Of a stretch of DNA of 38,051 nucleotides, positions 24,129 to 32,225 are shown in pieces (within the stretch, counting starts at the first letter, position 1; each line of letters starts with the position of its first letter). The notes beneath the pieces were generated by a model, which was not told the DNA's origin, ran no database searches, and saw only the letters and a program-made list of their open reading frames with translations. Source of the stretch: a virus; the IMG/VR virus record IMGVR_UViG_3300007734_000662, positions 1-38,051 of that record. The stretch is one strand, 5' to 3'. Position numbers and translations under genes: made by a program.

Positions 24129-25382
24129 TTAACCAGTGATACGGCAAGCCAGCTCAGGATAAACTGTGCTGAAACCATAAAGAACATCAAGACGAGTCGG
24201 CAATTGGTCAGAGTTAATATCGTATTGGCGAACCAAACGAATTGACAAACCATCAGCAGAAGCACGTCCAGCCATATCAACACCTTGTGGCAATAACAGA
24301 TCAGCAGTACCAAGAGCAAAAGCATCGCGATGGAACGCAATAGCATTGGCGTAGCTTGCACCAGCAGAACCTGAAATTACAGTAGCGTTGCCAGAAGCAA
24401 TAGTACCAGTGGTGCTAGTTACGTTTTGGAATTGACCGCTAAATACAGGTGTTGGGAATACTTGAACTGTTTGTGAAGAACCAGTACCAGTAGTCAACGC
24501 AGTTACTACGAAGTTACGCAGTGTACCAGTTGATTGACGGTTTTGTGGGTTCACAGCGTAAACGCCAGGTATTGTGAAAACAGTACCTTGAGTTAAAGTT
24601 TTACCATTAGTAATAGTAGCAGTTAATCCAAAAGTAGTTGCAGCATTAGTTTGAACAGAACCGCCAGCTTGTGCAGCTACAGCGATAGTGTCAGTACCAA
24701 CGATGAAAGAACCAGAAGTAAAGTTACCTACGTTTTGATCCATTGCAAAGTTAAAGCCTAAAGTGCTGTCGCCCATTGCGCCTTTCTTGAATATTTCAGA
24801 AATAACACCTTGTGGGTTGAACAAGTTAGTCAAACCAGAAACGATACCAACATCGATAGTAGGATCAACAATAATGCTTCTTAATTCATCAACAGGAGCA
24901 GCTTCTTGGTTCAATCTAGCACGAGCAGCTAAGATTGTGTTCAAAGATTGAGCTTGAGTTGGTGAGTTAGATAACACGCCAGGAGTACCGACCATGTTAT
25001 ATACATTCAAGAATTGTTGTAGACCATCATAGTCGATTTTGTTAGCAACCGCAGCAATAGCAGGCTTAATAAAACGATCTGAGAAGTCAGAAATGTTTAA
25101 GCTCAAATCTTGAGTTGTAAACGCCATATCAACACCGAACTGAGTGTTCAGAGTCAATGGAACGTAAGTTTCAACAGAAGATTCAACTTGAAGTGCAGGG
25201 CCAGTTCTACCAACATAACGAGGAGGTTTTCTCAAGTTAATAGTAGTACCGATTTTTGCGCCTTCGATGGCAAATTTGTCGTCATATTGACGGCTGATTG
25301 CACGAGTAAAAACTAAGCTGTTGGTCAAGACCCGTAGAGCTTCGTTTGTAATCATGCTTATGGTAAGCAATTGATTAGACAT
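24129..25382 (-). CDS. Major capsid (coat) protein, P22 gp5-like
   Basis: At 417 aa it is close to the 430-aa P22 coat protein, and its sequence features match: MSNQLLTISMITNEALRVL at the start, NLRKPPRYVGRTG and TQFGVDMAFTTQDLSL near 45-100, then SDRFIKPAIAAVANKIDYD. It folds as HK97-type subunits with the extra I-domain of the P22 group (middle, about 225-340 here). It assembles around the scaffold into the procapsid. The ATG at 25382 is chosen because a GGAGA lies six bases before it; an ATG twelve bases earlier would put the ribosome site inside the coding region. Confidence 0.92.
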   Translation of the reverse strand: MSNQLLTISMITNEALRVLTNSLVFTRAISRQYDDKFAIEGAKIGTTINLRKPPRYVGRTGPALQVESSVETYVPLTLNTQFGVDMAFTTQDLSLNISDFSDRFIKPAIAAVANKIDYDGLQQFLNVYNMVGTPGVLSNSPTQAQSLNTILAARARLNQEAAPVDELRSIIVDPTIDVGIVSGLTNLFNPQGVISEIFKKGAMGDSTLGFNFAMDQNVGNFTSGSFIVGTDTIAVAAQAGGSVQTNAATTFGLTATITNGKTLTQGTVFTIPGVYAVNPQNRQSTGTLRNFVVTALTTGTGSSQTVQVFPTPVFSGQFQNVTSTTGTIASGNATVISGSAGASYANAIAFHRDAFALGTADLLLPQGVDMAGRASADGLSIRLVRQYDINSDQLPTRLDVLYGFSTVYPELACRITG

Positions 25383-25590
25383 ATTTGTCTCCAAATGAAA
25401 AGAAAAAGGTATTTAGCCTGATTTATTTCCAGATGGGAGCCAATCCCTCGAATTATCTGTACTGAGGTTGCCTAGCTATCTAAACAGGCAAAAGTTTAAA
25501 TAGATGTGAGGTCATTATATACCATATCGTATTTAAAATGTACATAAAAAAATGCCACCAATATGGTATTGGTGGCGAGTCGGAGAGTTG
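25383..25590 (-). promoter_or_regulatory. Coat leader region with candidate promoter
   Basis: This 208-base spacer lies between scaffold and coat and has no gene. On the minus strand a consensus TATAAT lies at 25514-25519 (the plus strand reads ATTATA), downstream of the scaffold terminator; its -35 is weak. Transcription would start near 25507 and leave a leader of about 125 bases before the coat ribosome site. Such a promoter would be needed if the terminator at 25546-25576 is efficient. The evidence is a single good -10 box and position. Confidence 0.45.
25546..25576 (-). terminator. Strong terminator between scaffold and coat
   Basis: The minus strand holds a perfect 10-bp stem, GCCACCAATA and TATTGGTGGC, with a 3-base loop, then one A and seven T. 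It starts 15 bases after the scaffold stop. It reads only in the minus direction. Confidence 0.9.
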
Positions 25591-26430
25591 TTAGCGTTTT
25601 AGACGTGCTACCAGTTTAGCTTTATCTTCTGCATTACGAGCAGCTATATATTCCGAAGTAGACATTTCAGCGTAGGATTTTGTGCCATTCACTGTGCCTC
25701 CAGTGCCATTAATAGGCCGTATTGGTTTTGGTGCTGAACTTGTTCTGGCATCTTGCCTAACAATCGCTGCTAATCTCATACCTGCCTGTACAGGTGACAT
25801 ATTAGAGATTTCATAGGCTACATCAAGGTTTCTACCTAATTGATAGGCTATATCAGGGCCATTTTCCATACCTAATATAGCTTCTCTGATAGTTTGATTC
25901 TGAGCTAATATTGGATCAGATGTAATTCTTTCAATAACAGAATCATAATCCGCATATCTAACACGAGCAGCGGCTTCAGCCGTTTCCAATTTGGCTTGTG
26001 CAGCTTGTTGAGTTTGCAATCTTGCCCGTTGCTCATATTCCTGAGCGACAGCTTGTTTTGCCTCCATAACCGCAGATTCACGGGTATATTGCATCATTGC
26101 ATCCATATACCGAGGATCATACTGACCGCCAGCAAATTGTGACGGATCAGGTGGTGCTAATGATGGCGCTTGTTGCTCTTGAGCAGGAGAATACTGTCTA
26201 AGTATTTGCTCCTGCTGCTCAAGCATCTTTTCCAAACGCTCTGCTTGCCTTCTTGCTTCGTGCTTATCACGAGTTAATTCATCAATCCGTTTCTTATACC
26301 AAGGGTCTTGTTTTTCGGACGTAGGTTCTTCAGTTGTTTCTACCTCCTCCTGATTACCCTCTGATTCAACTTCTTGTGATTCAACTTCTTGAATCTCTAC
26401 AGGTGTACTTTCGATTATTTCTTCACTCAT
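25591..26430 (-). CDS. Scaffold protein, P22 gp8-like
   Basis: This 279-aa protein has a very acidic N-terminus (about 1-42), then a long helical Arg/Gln/Glu-rich coiled coil (50-80 and 110-160) and a basic C-terminus ending KAKLVARLKR. P22 scaffold is 303 aa, helical, with a basic C-terminal helix-turn-helix that binds coat, so the layout fits. It shapes the procapsid and then leaves. It overlaps the portal stop by 4 bases (ATGA). A strong terminator follows it before the coat gene. Confidence 0.85.
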   Translation of the reverse strand: MSEEIIESTPVEIQEVESQEVESEGNQEEVETTEEPTSEKQDPWYKKRIDELTRDKHEARRQAERLEKMLEQQEQILRQYSPAQEQQAPSLAPPDPSQFAGGQYDPRYMDAMMQYTRESAVMEAKQAVAQEYEQRARLQTQQAAQAKLETAEAAARVRYADYDSVIERITSDPILAQNQTIREAILGMENGPDIAYQLGRNLDVAYEISNMSPVQAGMRLAAIVRQDARTSSAPKPIRPINGTGGTVNGTKSYAEMSTSEYIAARNAEDKAKLVARLKR

Positions 26431-28622
26431 TTCGTTTCTCCGGGTTTTGCTTCACTTGTTAATGCTGCAATATCAGGTTCCCTTCGCATAGCGCCTGGTC
26501 TAATAGGTTGACCAGCAGGTGCTTGACCTTGTGGTGCGCCTTGAGGCATACCTTGAGGCTGTGGAGGTGGCTGAGTTGCTTGCATTTCTAACTGCTCAAA
26601 TTCTTGATTATTTTCTACTAGCTCTTGAGTTCCCATACCCATCATTAAGGTTAAATTTTCTCTGACAGCAGCTTGTAATTGCGTGTCTGTCATCATAATT
26701 TTACCTTCGACATCCATGCGTTTAGTTTGGGCTTCAAACCATTCACGTTCCTGCTTTTGAAGTTCAATCATGCGTTGGTCACGAAGTTGAGTAATTTCTT
26801 GACTCATATGCTCCATTTGACCTGCTAATTCATCCATCATTTGCCGAGCTTGAAGGACTTGAGGATCAACTTTATCGCCACTCTTAGCCACCGCTTGTAT
26901 TTGCGGAGGTAGCATGGCTTGAAGTCGTTTGCTAATTTCTTCAGCTCCTGGCCAATCCATATTCTTTAACATCAAATCACCGATGATATTAAATAATGAT
27001 GGGTTTGCTTGAGTTAAAGTCAGCATCATTGTGGCTGCTTCATCGCGTTTAGTTGCATATGAAGGGCCTGCATCGCAAACAACGTCATAACGTCCAATAG
27101 TTGGATTAAAAATTGAATCAATCGCAGTATTTTCAGTGTTAGCAGACGGAGTTTGAATGTTAGGGTTAAGTTGTACGGTTCTTGGCGTTCCATCTTCACC
27201 TAAAATTCGTGCAACTCTGGGTCTATCATAGACTTTTGGAATCATATCTAACACGACACGGCCAATTTGACGGACTGAACGTGATAAATTGTCTTGATAA
27301 TGAAAAGTGTTAATATCAGCCTGTTTTTGCCTCAATAATAAGGCTCTACCAGACGTTTCATTAGACTGTGCGCCTAAAGTAGGTTGGTAAATCCCCATGC
27401 TTTGCATGATGTCATTCTCAGCTAATTGAATAGCTTGCATGATCGCTGGGCTTGATTGTGGAGGCATTGCCCGTTGAGGTGAGCCAACAGGTGTTCCAGC
27501 TATTGATACAGGGTCATATTCGAGGTATGCGACGGATTCTTTGTTTACCCTTCCCCAATTAGGGTCAGTTTCAAATTGCCCTGCTACGCCTATAAACGGA
27601 GCTTTAGGCGACAATGCAACATTTTCAGCATTAGCAGATAGATAATAGTTATACAACCGTTGAGCATCTTTAGCATTGCGAATCAAACCTGATAAATAAC
27701 GTCTACCTTGTAGCCATAGTTCATGACCGATGACTGGAACAATAGGGATATACTTCGTAGGAAGCTCACCACGCTCTAAAATAGTATCGCCAGTAGCTTT
27801 GCACCACATACAACGTTTTTTATCAGCTATACGCACCTGTGATGGGTCTTGAGGATCAGTTATTTCTACTTCTTCATGCTCTATATAATAGTATTCCGCA
27901 ATACGAACGCTGTCTTTAGTGTACCAACCTTGAGCATCGCCATTACCTGCATCATCGAAATGCGTTTCATCAACGCCGGGATATAAACGCTCAAATTCAT
28001 CTTTGGAAATTTCTTCCGCTAAAATACACCATTCCGCATCAGAGCCATCTGGTGATTTGCTGTGCGGATCCATGTAGACCTTAAATGGATCAGGTATCCG
28101 GTCGATGTAAATTTCTTGATCGAAACTGGAATCATCAGCCCAATCATTACGAATACGCACATAGCCAATACCCATGTCTACTTGCGATTCCACCGCAGTA
28201 TCGTAAGCCATACCAGCATTACTATTATCTTGAATGTGACGAATCAACCCCTGCAATACTTCCGCTGTTTCTTGATCGGCTTCATCGTTGACCGGACGGA
28301 TACGAATACTGGGAGTATTCTGACGAATTTCATTAACCACTCGATCACGATACTGAAGCAATCGGTTAATCACCAACATTGGGCGTTCTTTACCTGGGCG
28401 ATTTCGATCATACTTTGCAGACTCAGGCCATTGATCACCTAATCGTGCAAAACGAACATCATCCAACATTTCCTGTCTATTGACAGAAGTAAACTCCACC
28501 GCAGAACTGAAACGTTCGCGTATCTCACTTAATGTATCTTCGTCCATTTTTTCTTCGTCTGTTTCGGTATCCATACCAACACCAAATGATTCCATTATTG
28601 AATCTGTATCTAAATTTGCCAT
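26427..28622 (-). CDS. Portal protein, P22 gp1-like
   Basis: At 731 aa it is almost the same length as P22 portal (725 aa). It opens with an acidic N-terminus, then a core with RPMLVINRLLQYRDRVVNE, RIRPVNDEAD and a WCILAEEISKDEF strand, and ends in a coiled-coil barrel-like tail (QMEHMSQEITQLRDQRM, about 600-660) and a Pro/Gln-rich end. It forms the dodecameric ring at one capsid vertex through which DNA enters and leaves, and binds TerL, gp4-like and gp10-like proteins. It follows TerL by 24 bases. Confidence 0.92.
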   Translation of the reverse strand: MANLDTDSIMESFGVGMDTETDEEKMDEDTLSEIRERFSSAVEFTSVNRQEMLDDVRFARLGDQWPESAKYDRNRPGKERPMLVINRLLQYRDRVVNEIRQNTPSIRIRPVNDEADQETAEVLQGLIRHIQDNSNAGMAYDTAVESQVDMGIGYVRIRNDWADDSSFDQEIYIDRIPDPFKVYMDPHSKSPDGSDAEWCILAEEISKDEFERLYPGVDETHFDDAGNGDAQGWYTKDSVRIAEYYYIEHEEVEITDPQDPSQVRIADKKRCMWCKATGDTILERGELPTKYIPIVPVIGHELWLQGRRYLSGLIRNAKDAQRLYNYYLSANAENVALSPKAPFIGVAGQFETDPNWGRVNKESVAYLEYDPVSIAGTPVGSPQRAMPPQSSPAIMQAIQLAENDIMQSMGIYQPTLGAQSNETSGRALLLRQKQADINTFHYQDNLSRSVRQIGRVVLDMIPKVYDRPRVARILGEDGTPRTVQLNPNIQTPSANTENTAIDSIFNPTIGRYDVVCDAGPSYATKRDEAATMMLTLTQANPSLFNIIGDLMLKNMDWPGAEEISKRLQAMLPPQIQAVAKSGDKVDPQVLQARQMMDELAGQMEHMSQEITQLRDQRMIELQKQEREWFEAQTKRMDVEGKIMMTDTQLQAAVRENLTLMMGMGTQELVENNQEFEQLEMQATQPPPQPQGMPQGAPQGQAPAGQPIRPGAMRREPDIAALTSEAKPGETK

Positions 28623-28646
28623 GATTTTTCCTGAGCTATTAAAATG

Positions 28647-30182
28647 TTAAGCGCCCATCCAAGAAGAAGTGCTTCCCCCAGATGAATTATAAGACCGATT
28701 TCCTCCTTCCCTATGCTCTCGTTGTTCCCTATGGGCTACCGGAAACGCAAAAGTAACCGCTAATGCGTCCGCTGCATCAGGTGAGGCTAAACCCCTAGAC
28801 CGCATTTCTTTCTTACCTTCAAGAAAGATAGTCCCTGAAGAATTAGGTTTCTTCATAGGCCCTATTAAATCAGATTTCAATTGCCTATCCTCCTTAATAC
28901 TGGCAGTTTTTAACCAATCCCTCATTGCGCCCCACATCTCTGCGCGTTTATTGCCCCACATAATAGCATTAGTCGCCTTCCATCCAAAATTCACGCCTCT
29001 TACCTTATATCGTTGCTCAACTAAACGATCAAGAATACCATAGCCCAAACCGCCTTCATCAATCACTGTCAAGGCAGGGCGATACTGTTCAATTGCATCG
29101 ATGACCCGTCCAACAATCGTCATGGTATCTTCACCGGAGTATCGCTTAATTGCTAATAAATCTCGTCCCTGCCTGACAATAATCACCGTTGAGTCAACCC
29201 CACCTCGTGCAGGATCGACACCAATAACAATAGGCGCAGTTGTATCCTTATATAAGGGGCGTTGAAACGCATCTTCAATGAGGTCGGGCGATATAAACTG
29301 ATCTTCACCTGCGGTGGGAAATTCACCGTACACCTCAACCCGTGCTTGGGAAGAATCTTCACCATACTCAGCAATAATCTGTTCATAAACCTGTTTATCC
29401 GTATCCTCAACCGTTCTCGCGTCCACCATACGACTTTTCCAGAACGCTCGTTTGCCGTGAAAACACTCGAAGAAATATCCTTCATTCCGTCTAGGATTGC
29501 TGAAAGCAAACCAATACCGATCAAGGATATTCTCGGTAAAGAAACCAGCTCCTACCGACCATATCTCATTAGGAATACCTGACGCTTCATCAAAAATTAA
29601 CATCATTCCATCATGGTTGTGAACCCCTGCGTAACTGTCTGGGTTCTCAGCACTCCATAACTTACCTTCAGCGCCCCAATATCGCGTACCTTTCTTCAGT
29701 TGCATTTCCACCAAGTTAGTCAACCATGTAGCTGGGGTTATCTTGGTAGCAGACAGTTCAAACCAATGCGTGTTAATTGACATGGCATACCATCGTGACA
29801 GTTCTCCCCATGTGACGGACTTTAATTGGCTTTCCGAGTTAGCCGACACGATCACCGTTGAGCCTACCCGTGTTGTCAACATCCACAATATTAACCACGA
29901 CACCAATGCAGACTTACCAATACCACGTCCAGATGACACCGCTGACCGCAGGGTGTTCATATCTACTTGGCCTTTATTCTCCTTAATATGATCGGCAATA
30001 TCCCTTAGCACTTCCCGTTGCCATTTTCTTGGCCCGTGAAAGTGTTCTAATGGTGTGTTCTTCTTCCCCCAAGGAAACACGAACAGCACAAACGCTTCGG
30101 GATCATCCGCTATCTTGGGGGACCATAACTCCACCATCAACGTCTGTTCTTCGTCTGGACGATATATTGGTTGTTGAGCCAT
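28647..30182 (-). CDS. terL: Terminase large subunit
   Basis: This 511-aa packaging motor has the ATPase Walker A loop SGRGIGKS (84-91), the Walker B LIFDEA (195-200) and the RNase H-like nuclease with GVDPARGG (321-328), DE at about 384 and a DAADALAV end near 478. The size matches P22 gp2 (499 aa), so headful packaging is likely. It begins 80 bases inside the end of terS in another frame, longer than the usual few-base overlap; a GAGG lies 12 bases before the ATG. An internal ATG (residue 16) would shorten the overlap. Confidence 0.94.
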   Translation of the reverse strand: MAQQPIYRPDEEQTLMVELWSPKIADDPEAFVLFVFPWGKKNTPLEHFHGPRKWQREVLRDIADHIKENKGQVDMNTLRSAVSSGRGIGKSALVSWLILWMLTTRVGSTVIVSANSESQLKSVTWGELSRWYAMSINTHWFELSATKITPATWLTNLVEMQLKKGTRYWGAEGKLWSAENPDSYAGVHNHDGMMLIFDEASGIPNEIWSVGAGFFTENILDRYWFAFSNPRRNEGYFFECFHGKRAFWKSRMVDARTVEDTDKQVYEQIIAEYGEDSSQARVEVYGEFPTAGEDQFISPDLIEDAFQRPLYKDTTAPIVIGVDPARGGVDSTVIIVRQGRDLLAIKRYSGEDTMTIVGRVIDAIEQYRPALTVIDEGGLGYGILDRLVEQRYKVRGVNFGWKATNAIMWGNKRAEMWGAMRDWLKTASIKEDRQLKSDLIGPMKKPNSSGTIFLEGKKEMRSRGLASPDAADALAVTFAFPVAHREQREHREGGNRSYNSSGGSTSSWMGA

Positions 30183-30600
30183 TGTGAGTTTGTTCCTCTA
30201 TTTGAATTTGAATAGGTTTGATTCCTTCGATGACTCGACTACGCGCTTCATCTAAGGCAGATTGTATATTAATAGTTTCAATTGACATGGATATTTCCTG
30301 CTTGGCAGTCCAACCATGAACATGTTGCAGGATTGACAGCGCTGCTTTCGAATCACCGTTTCTGGCAGCTTCTCTTAACTGCGTTGCGGCTTCCATCTCT
30401 CCATCCGCTGCACCTTTTAACGCTGCCATTTCAGCAACAGGATCGAGTTGGCATAACTGTCGATATTCGGAAGGTAACATCCCTGCGGCTAAGGCAAGCT
30501 TGTCACCTTTCAATCCTAAAGCAGCAGCGTCATATATTTGTTGTAAGCGCCATTCGGTGGCTTGCACTTCTCTTGGCGTAAATGGGATTGATATCATCAT
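30103..30600 (-). CDS. terS: Terminase small subunit
   Basis: This 165-aa protein starts MMISIPFTPREVQATEWRLQ. It has a helix-turn-helix-like N-terminal half (LQQIYDAAALGLKGDKLALA then AGMLPSEYRQL), an oligomerisation-type helical middle and a polar tail. P22 gp3 (162 aa) is the same size and gene order. It recognises the packaging start site and loads the motor. A strong AAAGGAGG precedes two adjacent ATGs. The last 80 bases overlap terL. Confidence 0.85.
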   Translation of the reverse strand: MMISIPFTPREVQATEWRLQQIYDAAALGLKGDKLALAAGMLPSEYRQLCQLDPVAEMAALKGAADGEMEAATQLREAARNGDSKAALSILQHVHGWTAKQEISMSIETINIQSALDEARSRVIEGIKPIQIQIEEQTHNGSTTNISSRRRTDVDGGVMVPQDSG

Positions 30601-30677
30601 CTATCCTCCTTTCAAAATTATATTTAACATCATTTACCTATGGTAGTAAAGTTTTTTACATCTTCTCTGAAATTTTT

Positions 30678-30766
30678 AAAAAAATTTCTCGTGGGGGAAT
30701 GGTCAAATAAAAAAAAATTTCTCGTGGGGGTTAATTTCAAATTTAAAAAAAATTTAGTTTGGGGGG
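30678..30766. repeat. A-tract/G-run triple repeat upstream of terS
   Basis: Two exact 20-base copies (30678-30697 and 30711-30730) of seven A, TTT, CTCGT and five G lie 33 bases apart. A third, degenerate copy (A-tract, TTT, AGTTT, six G) lies at 30745-30766. Bent A-tracts spaced about three helical turns apart could bind a protein such as TerS, or alter DNA shape. Confidence 0.8.
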
Positions 30767-31012
30767 TGTACATGGGCGACGGGCGGTTCAAAATCCCCCT
30801 ATCACCCCCCCCATCGACCAGGCACGTTACGTTATAACATACCATTACAAGCTAACCTATTGATTTATATATGGTTTACGGTTTGAGTAATGACATCAGC
30901 ATTGGTTTGGTGGATATAGTAGCAACCAAACTACCCTTGCAAGTTATTGATTGATAACATTTAGTTAATTTTTTTTTTAAATTATACCCCCAAAAATACC
31001 CCCATTTACTTT

Positions 31013-31325
31013 TGTGTATATTGTGCATAACTGTTTTTATAGTTGTACACATTGTACACACAAGGGGTATTTGCGTTCCTTGCATATCTGTTTAAATTGG
31101 CATTTGTGTACAATGTGCATAATGTTCACACCTGTTTTTAATTGGTGCGCTGTAACATTTTTTTCCGGTAATAATATAACTATTATATTTTATTATTTTA
31201 TAACTAATATAATAACTACCATATACACATTATACACATAGCTTTCAAAGCCCCGTCAATAAAGGGCATGTTGTGTACAAAACTGCTTAAAATTCTTATA
31301 CACATCGATATACACAATATCCACA
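31013..31325. other. Candidate replication origin (DnaA-box cluster)
   Basis: Four exact matches to the DnaA-box consensus TTATNCACA lie at 31022-31030 and 31114-31122 (minus) and 31230-31238 and 31296-31304 (plus). At least eight one-mismatch copies lie among them: 31013-31021, 31043-31051, 31052-31060, 31105-31113, 31221-31229, 31272-31280, 31308-31316 and 31317-31325. Left boxes are mostly minus-oriented and right boxes mostly plus, flanking an AT-only-like core (about 31165-31220) that could melt. It lies next to the early promoter. Use of host DnaA is inferred. Confidence 0.7.
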
Positions 31326-31344
31326 ATTAACTGTAAAAGATTAC

Positions 31345-31381
31345 TTGACAATAAAACTAAATAGTTTTATTCTATGGTCAA
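31345..31381 (+). promoter_or_regulatory. Early promoter with palindromic operator
   Basis: A perfect -35 TTGACA (31345-31350), a 17-base spacer and a TATTCT -10 (31368-31373) face the early plus-strand genes. The spacer and part of the -10 are an inverted repeat (31351-31370) with 9-base arms ATAAAACTA and TAGTTTTAT around AA. Outer TTGAC (31345-31349) and GTCAA (31377-31381) are also inverted. A repressor bound here would block RNA polymerase. The start of transcription would be near 31380. Confidence 0.75.
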
Positions 31382-31428
31382 GTTTTCAGATTCCCTGGGA
31401 ACTAAAACACTAAATAAATGTAATCGAC

Positions 31429-31599
31429 ATGAAAAAATACATTATTAAAAACGAAAGGATAACTTTAAACCCTGCTTATAAAGTTGAGCTGCCAACAATC
31501 AATTTTAAAATTTATGTATTAGCAGCAACAAGCGCCTTGTTATTTGTTGGTGGTATTCGGTTAATATGTGAGCTGCTTGTAATGATTCAAGCAGCTTAA
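31429..31599 (+). CDS. Putative 56-aa membrane protein, first early gene
   Basis: This 56-aa protein starts MKKYIIKNERITLNPAYKVE and has one membrane helix at about 28-55 (YVLAATSALLFVGGIRLIC). It is the first frame after the early promoter, about 50 bases from the expected start of transcription. No strong ribosome site is visible. The family is unknown; early phage membrane peptides often modify the host envelope or block superinfection, but that is speculation. Confidence 0.6.
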   Translation: MKKYIIKNERITLNPAYKVELPTINFKIYVLAATSALLFVGGIRLICELLVMIQAA

Positions 31600-31630
31600 A
31601 AACTAAACTATAACTAAAAGGTAAACTAAA

Positions 31631-32020
31631 ATGAATCATTTTAATATCGAAAAAAAAATTAACGATTTACTAACCGCAAATGGCGCTTTCTTTGCATTTA
31701 CAGAACAACAATATAATGATGAAGCTTTGCCAGGTGTTGAGTATAAAAGATTGTATGCTGGAATGTTATGCCCATCTGATAACGTTAAAACTGTAATGAT
31801 TGGCCTTGATAACTTAAGCGATGAAAAAACACGCTGGGAACTTGCTAACAATTCAATAAAATCTATTATATGGGACTCATTAGCTAATTATGAATGTCAA
31901 ATAACAGGCAATTATAACGATGCTATAGGCGCGTTAGAAGTTTACGGAATAACTCAAGATGATGTTACAAAAGAATGGCCGGCATATTATCAAAACTGCA
32001 TTGACAACGACTACTTTTAA
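31631..32020 (+). CDS. DUF7659-like phage protein
   Basis: This 129-aa acidic protein begins MNHFNIEKKINDLLTANGAF and has a FAFTEQQYND-ALPGVEYKRL segment, a YAGMLCPSDNVKTV strand-helix and an end with SLANYECQITGNYNDAIGAL, YGIT and VTKEW. I recall this layout as a phage family (DUF7659) with no known function; the family name is not verified. An AAAGG lies before the ATG. It is probably expressed early with the genes downstream. Confidence 0.72.
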   Translation: MNHFNIEKKINDLLTANGAFFAFTEQQYNDEALPGVEYKRLYAGMLCPSDNVKTVMIGLDNLSDEKTRWELANNSIKSIIWDSLANYECQITGNYNDAIGALEVYGITQDDVTKEWPAYYQNCIDNDYF

Positions 32021-32024
32021 CATT

Positions 32025-32225
32025 ATGAACTCAGTATATAAAGCACAGTGTAAAACTTCTAAGATTGCCCGTGAGTTGGCGGGTAACTTTAGCAACGTAT
32101 CATCGATTAATGATAGTTTAAAACCGCCTTATTGCTTAAGAGTAGTAAAAGAATATAGATCTATAGAGATACAACAATTACGCGATAGTGTCGCTCAATA
32201 TATAAAAATAGGTAAATTAAAATGA
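32025..32225 (+). CDS. Small hypothetical early protein
   Basis: This 66-aa basic protein, MNSVYKAQCKTSKIARELAG and onward, has a C-terminal helix (EYRSIEIQQLRDSVAQYIK). It is not recognised. An in-frame ATG at 31959 lies inside the upstream gene and is less likely. The next gene starts at the overlapping ATGA, so coupling is probable. Confidence 0.6.
   Translation: MNSVYKAQCKTSKIARELAGNFSNVSSINDSLKPPYCLRVVKEYRSIEIQQLRDSVAQYIKIGKLK

Larger units (their letters stand above)
30601..31428. other. Non-coding control region: repeats, probable origin, early promoter
   Basis: This is an 828-base stretch without a convincing gene. From the terS side it holds a possible -10 for terS (TATAAT on the minus strand, 30617-30622), three A-tract/G-run units (30678-30766), runs of G and C near 30761-30812, a long T-run (30969-30978), a dense set of DnaA-box-like 9-mers around an AT-rich core (31013-31325) and a plus-strand promoter with a palindromic operator (31345-31381). 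Open frames here overlap low-complexity runs and look spurious. It is the natural candidate for origin and early regulation. Confidence 0.75.

Noticed and set aside
28062-28442. Plus-strand 126-aa frame opposite the portal gene
   Set aside because: The portal frame is unambiguous; the opposite frame has no ribosome site or recognisable domain.
30630-30845. Open frames on both strands over the A-tract/G-run repeats (71 aa minus, 65 aa plus)
   Set aside because: They are built from the low-complexity repeats, encode repeated PTRNFF-type or KKFLVG-type runs, and have no ribosome site or family likeness.
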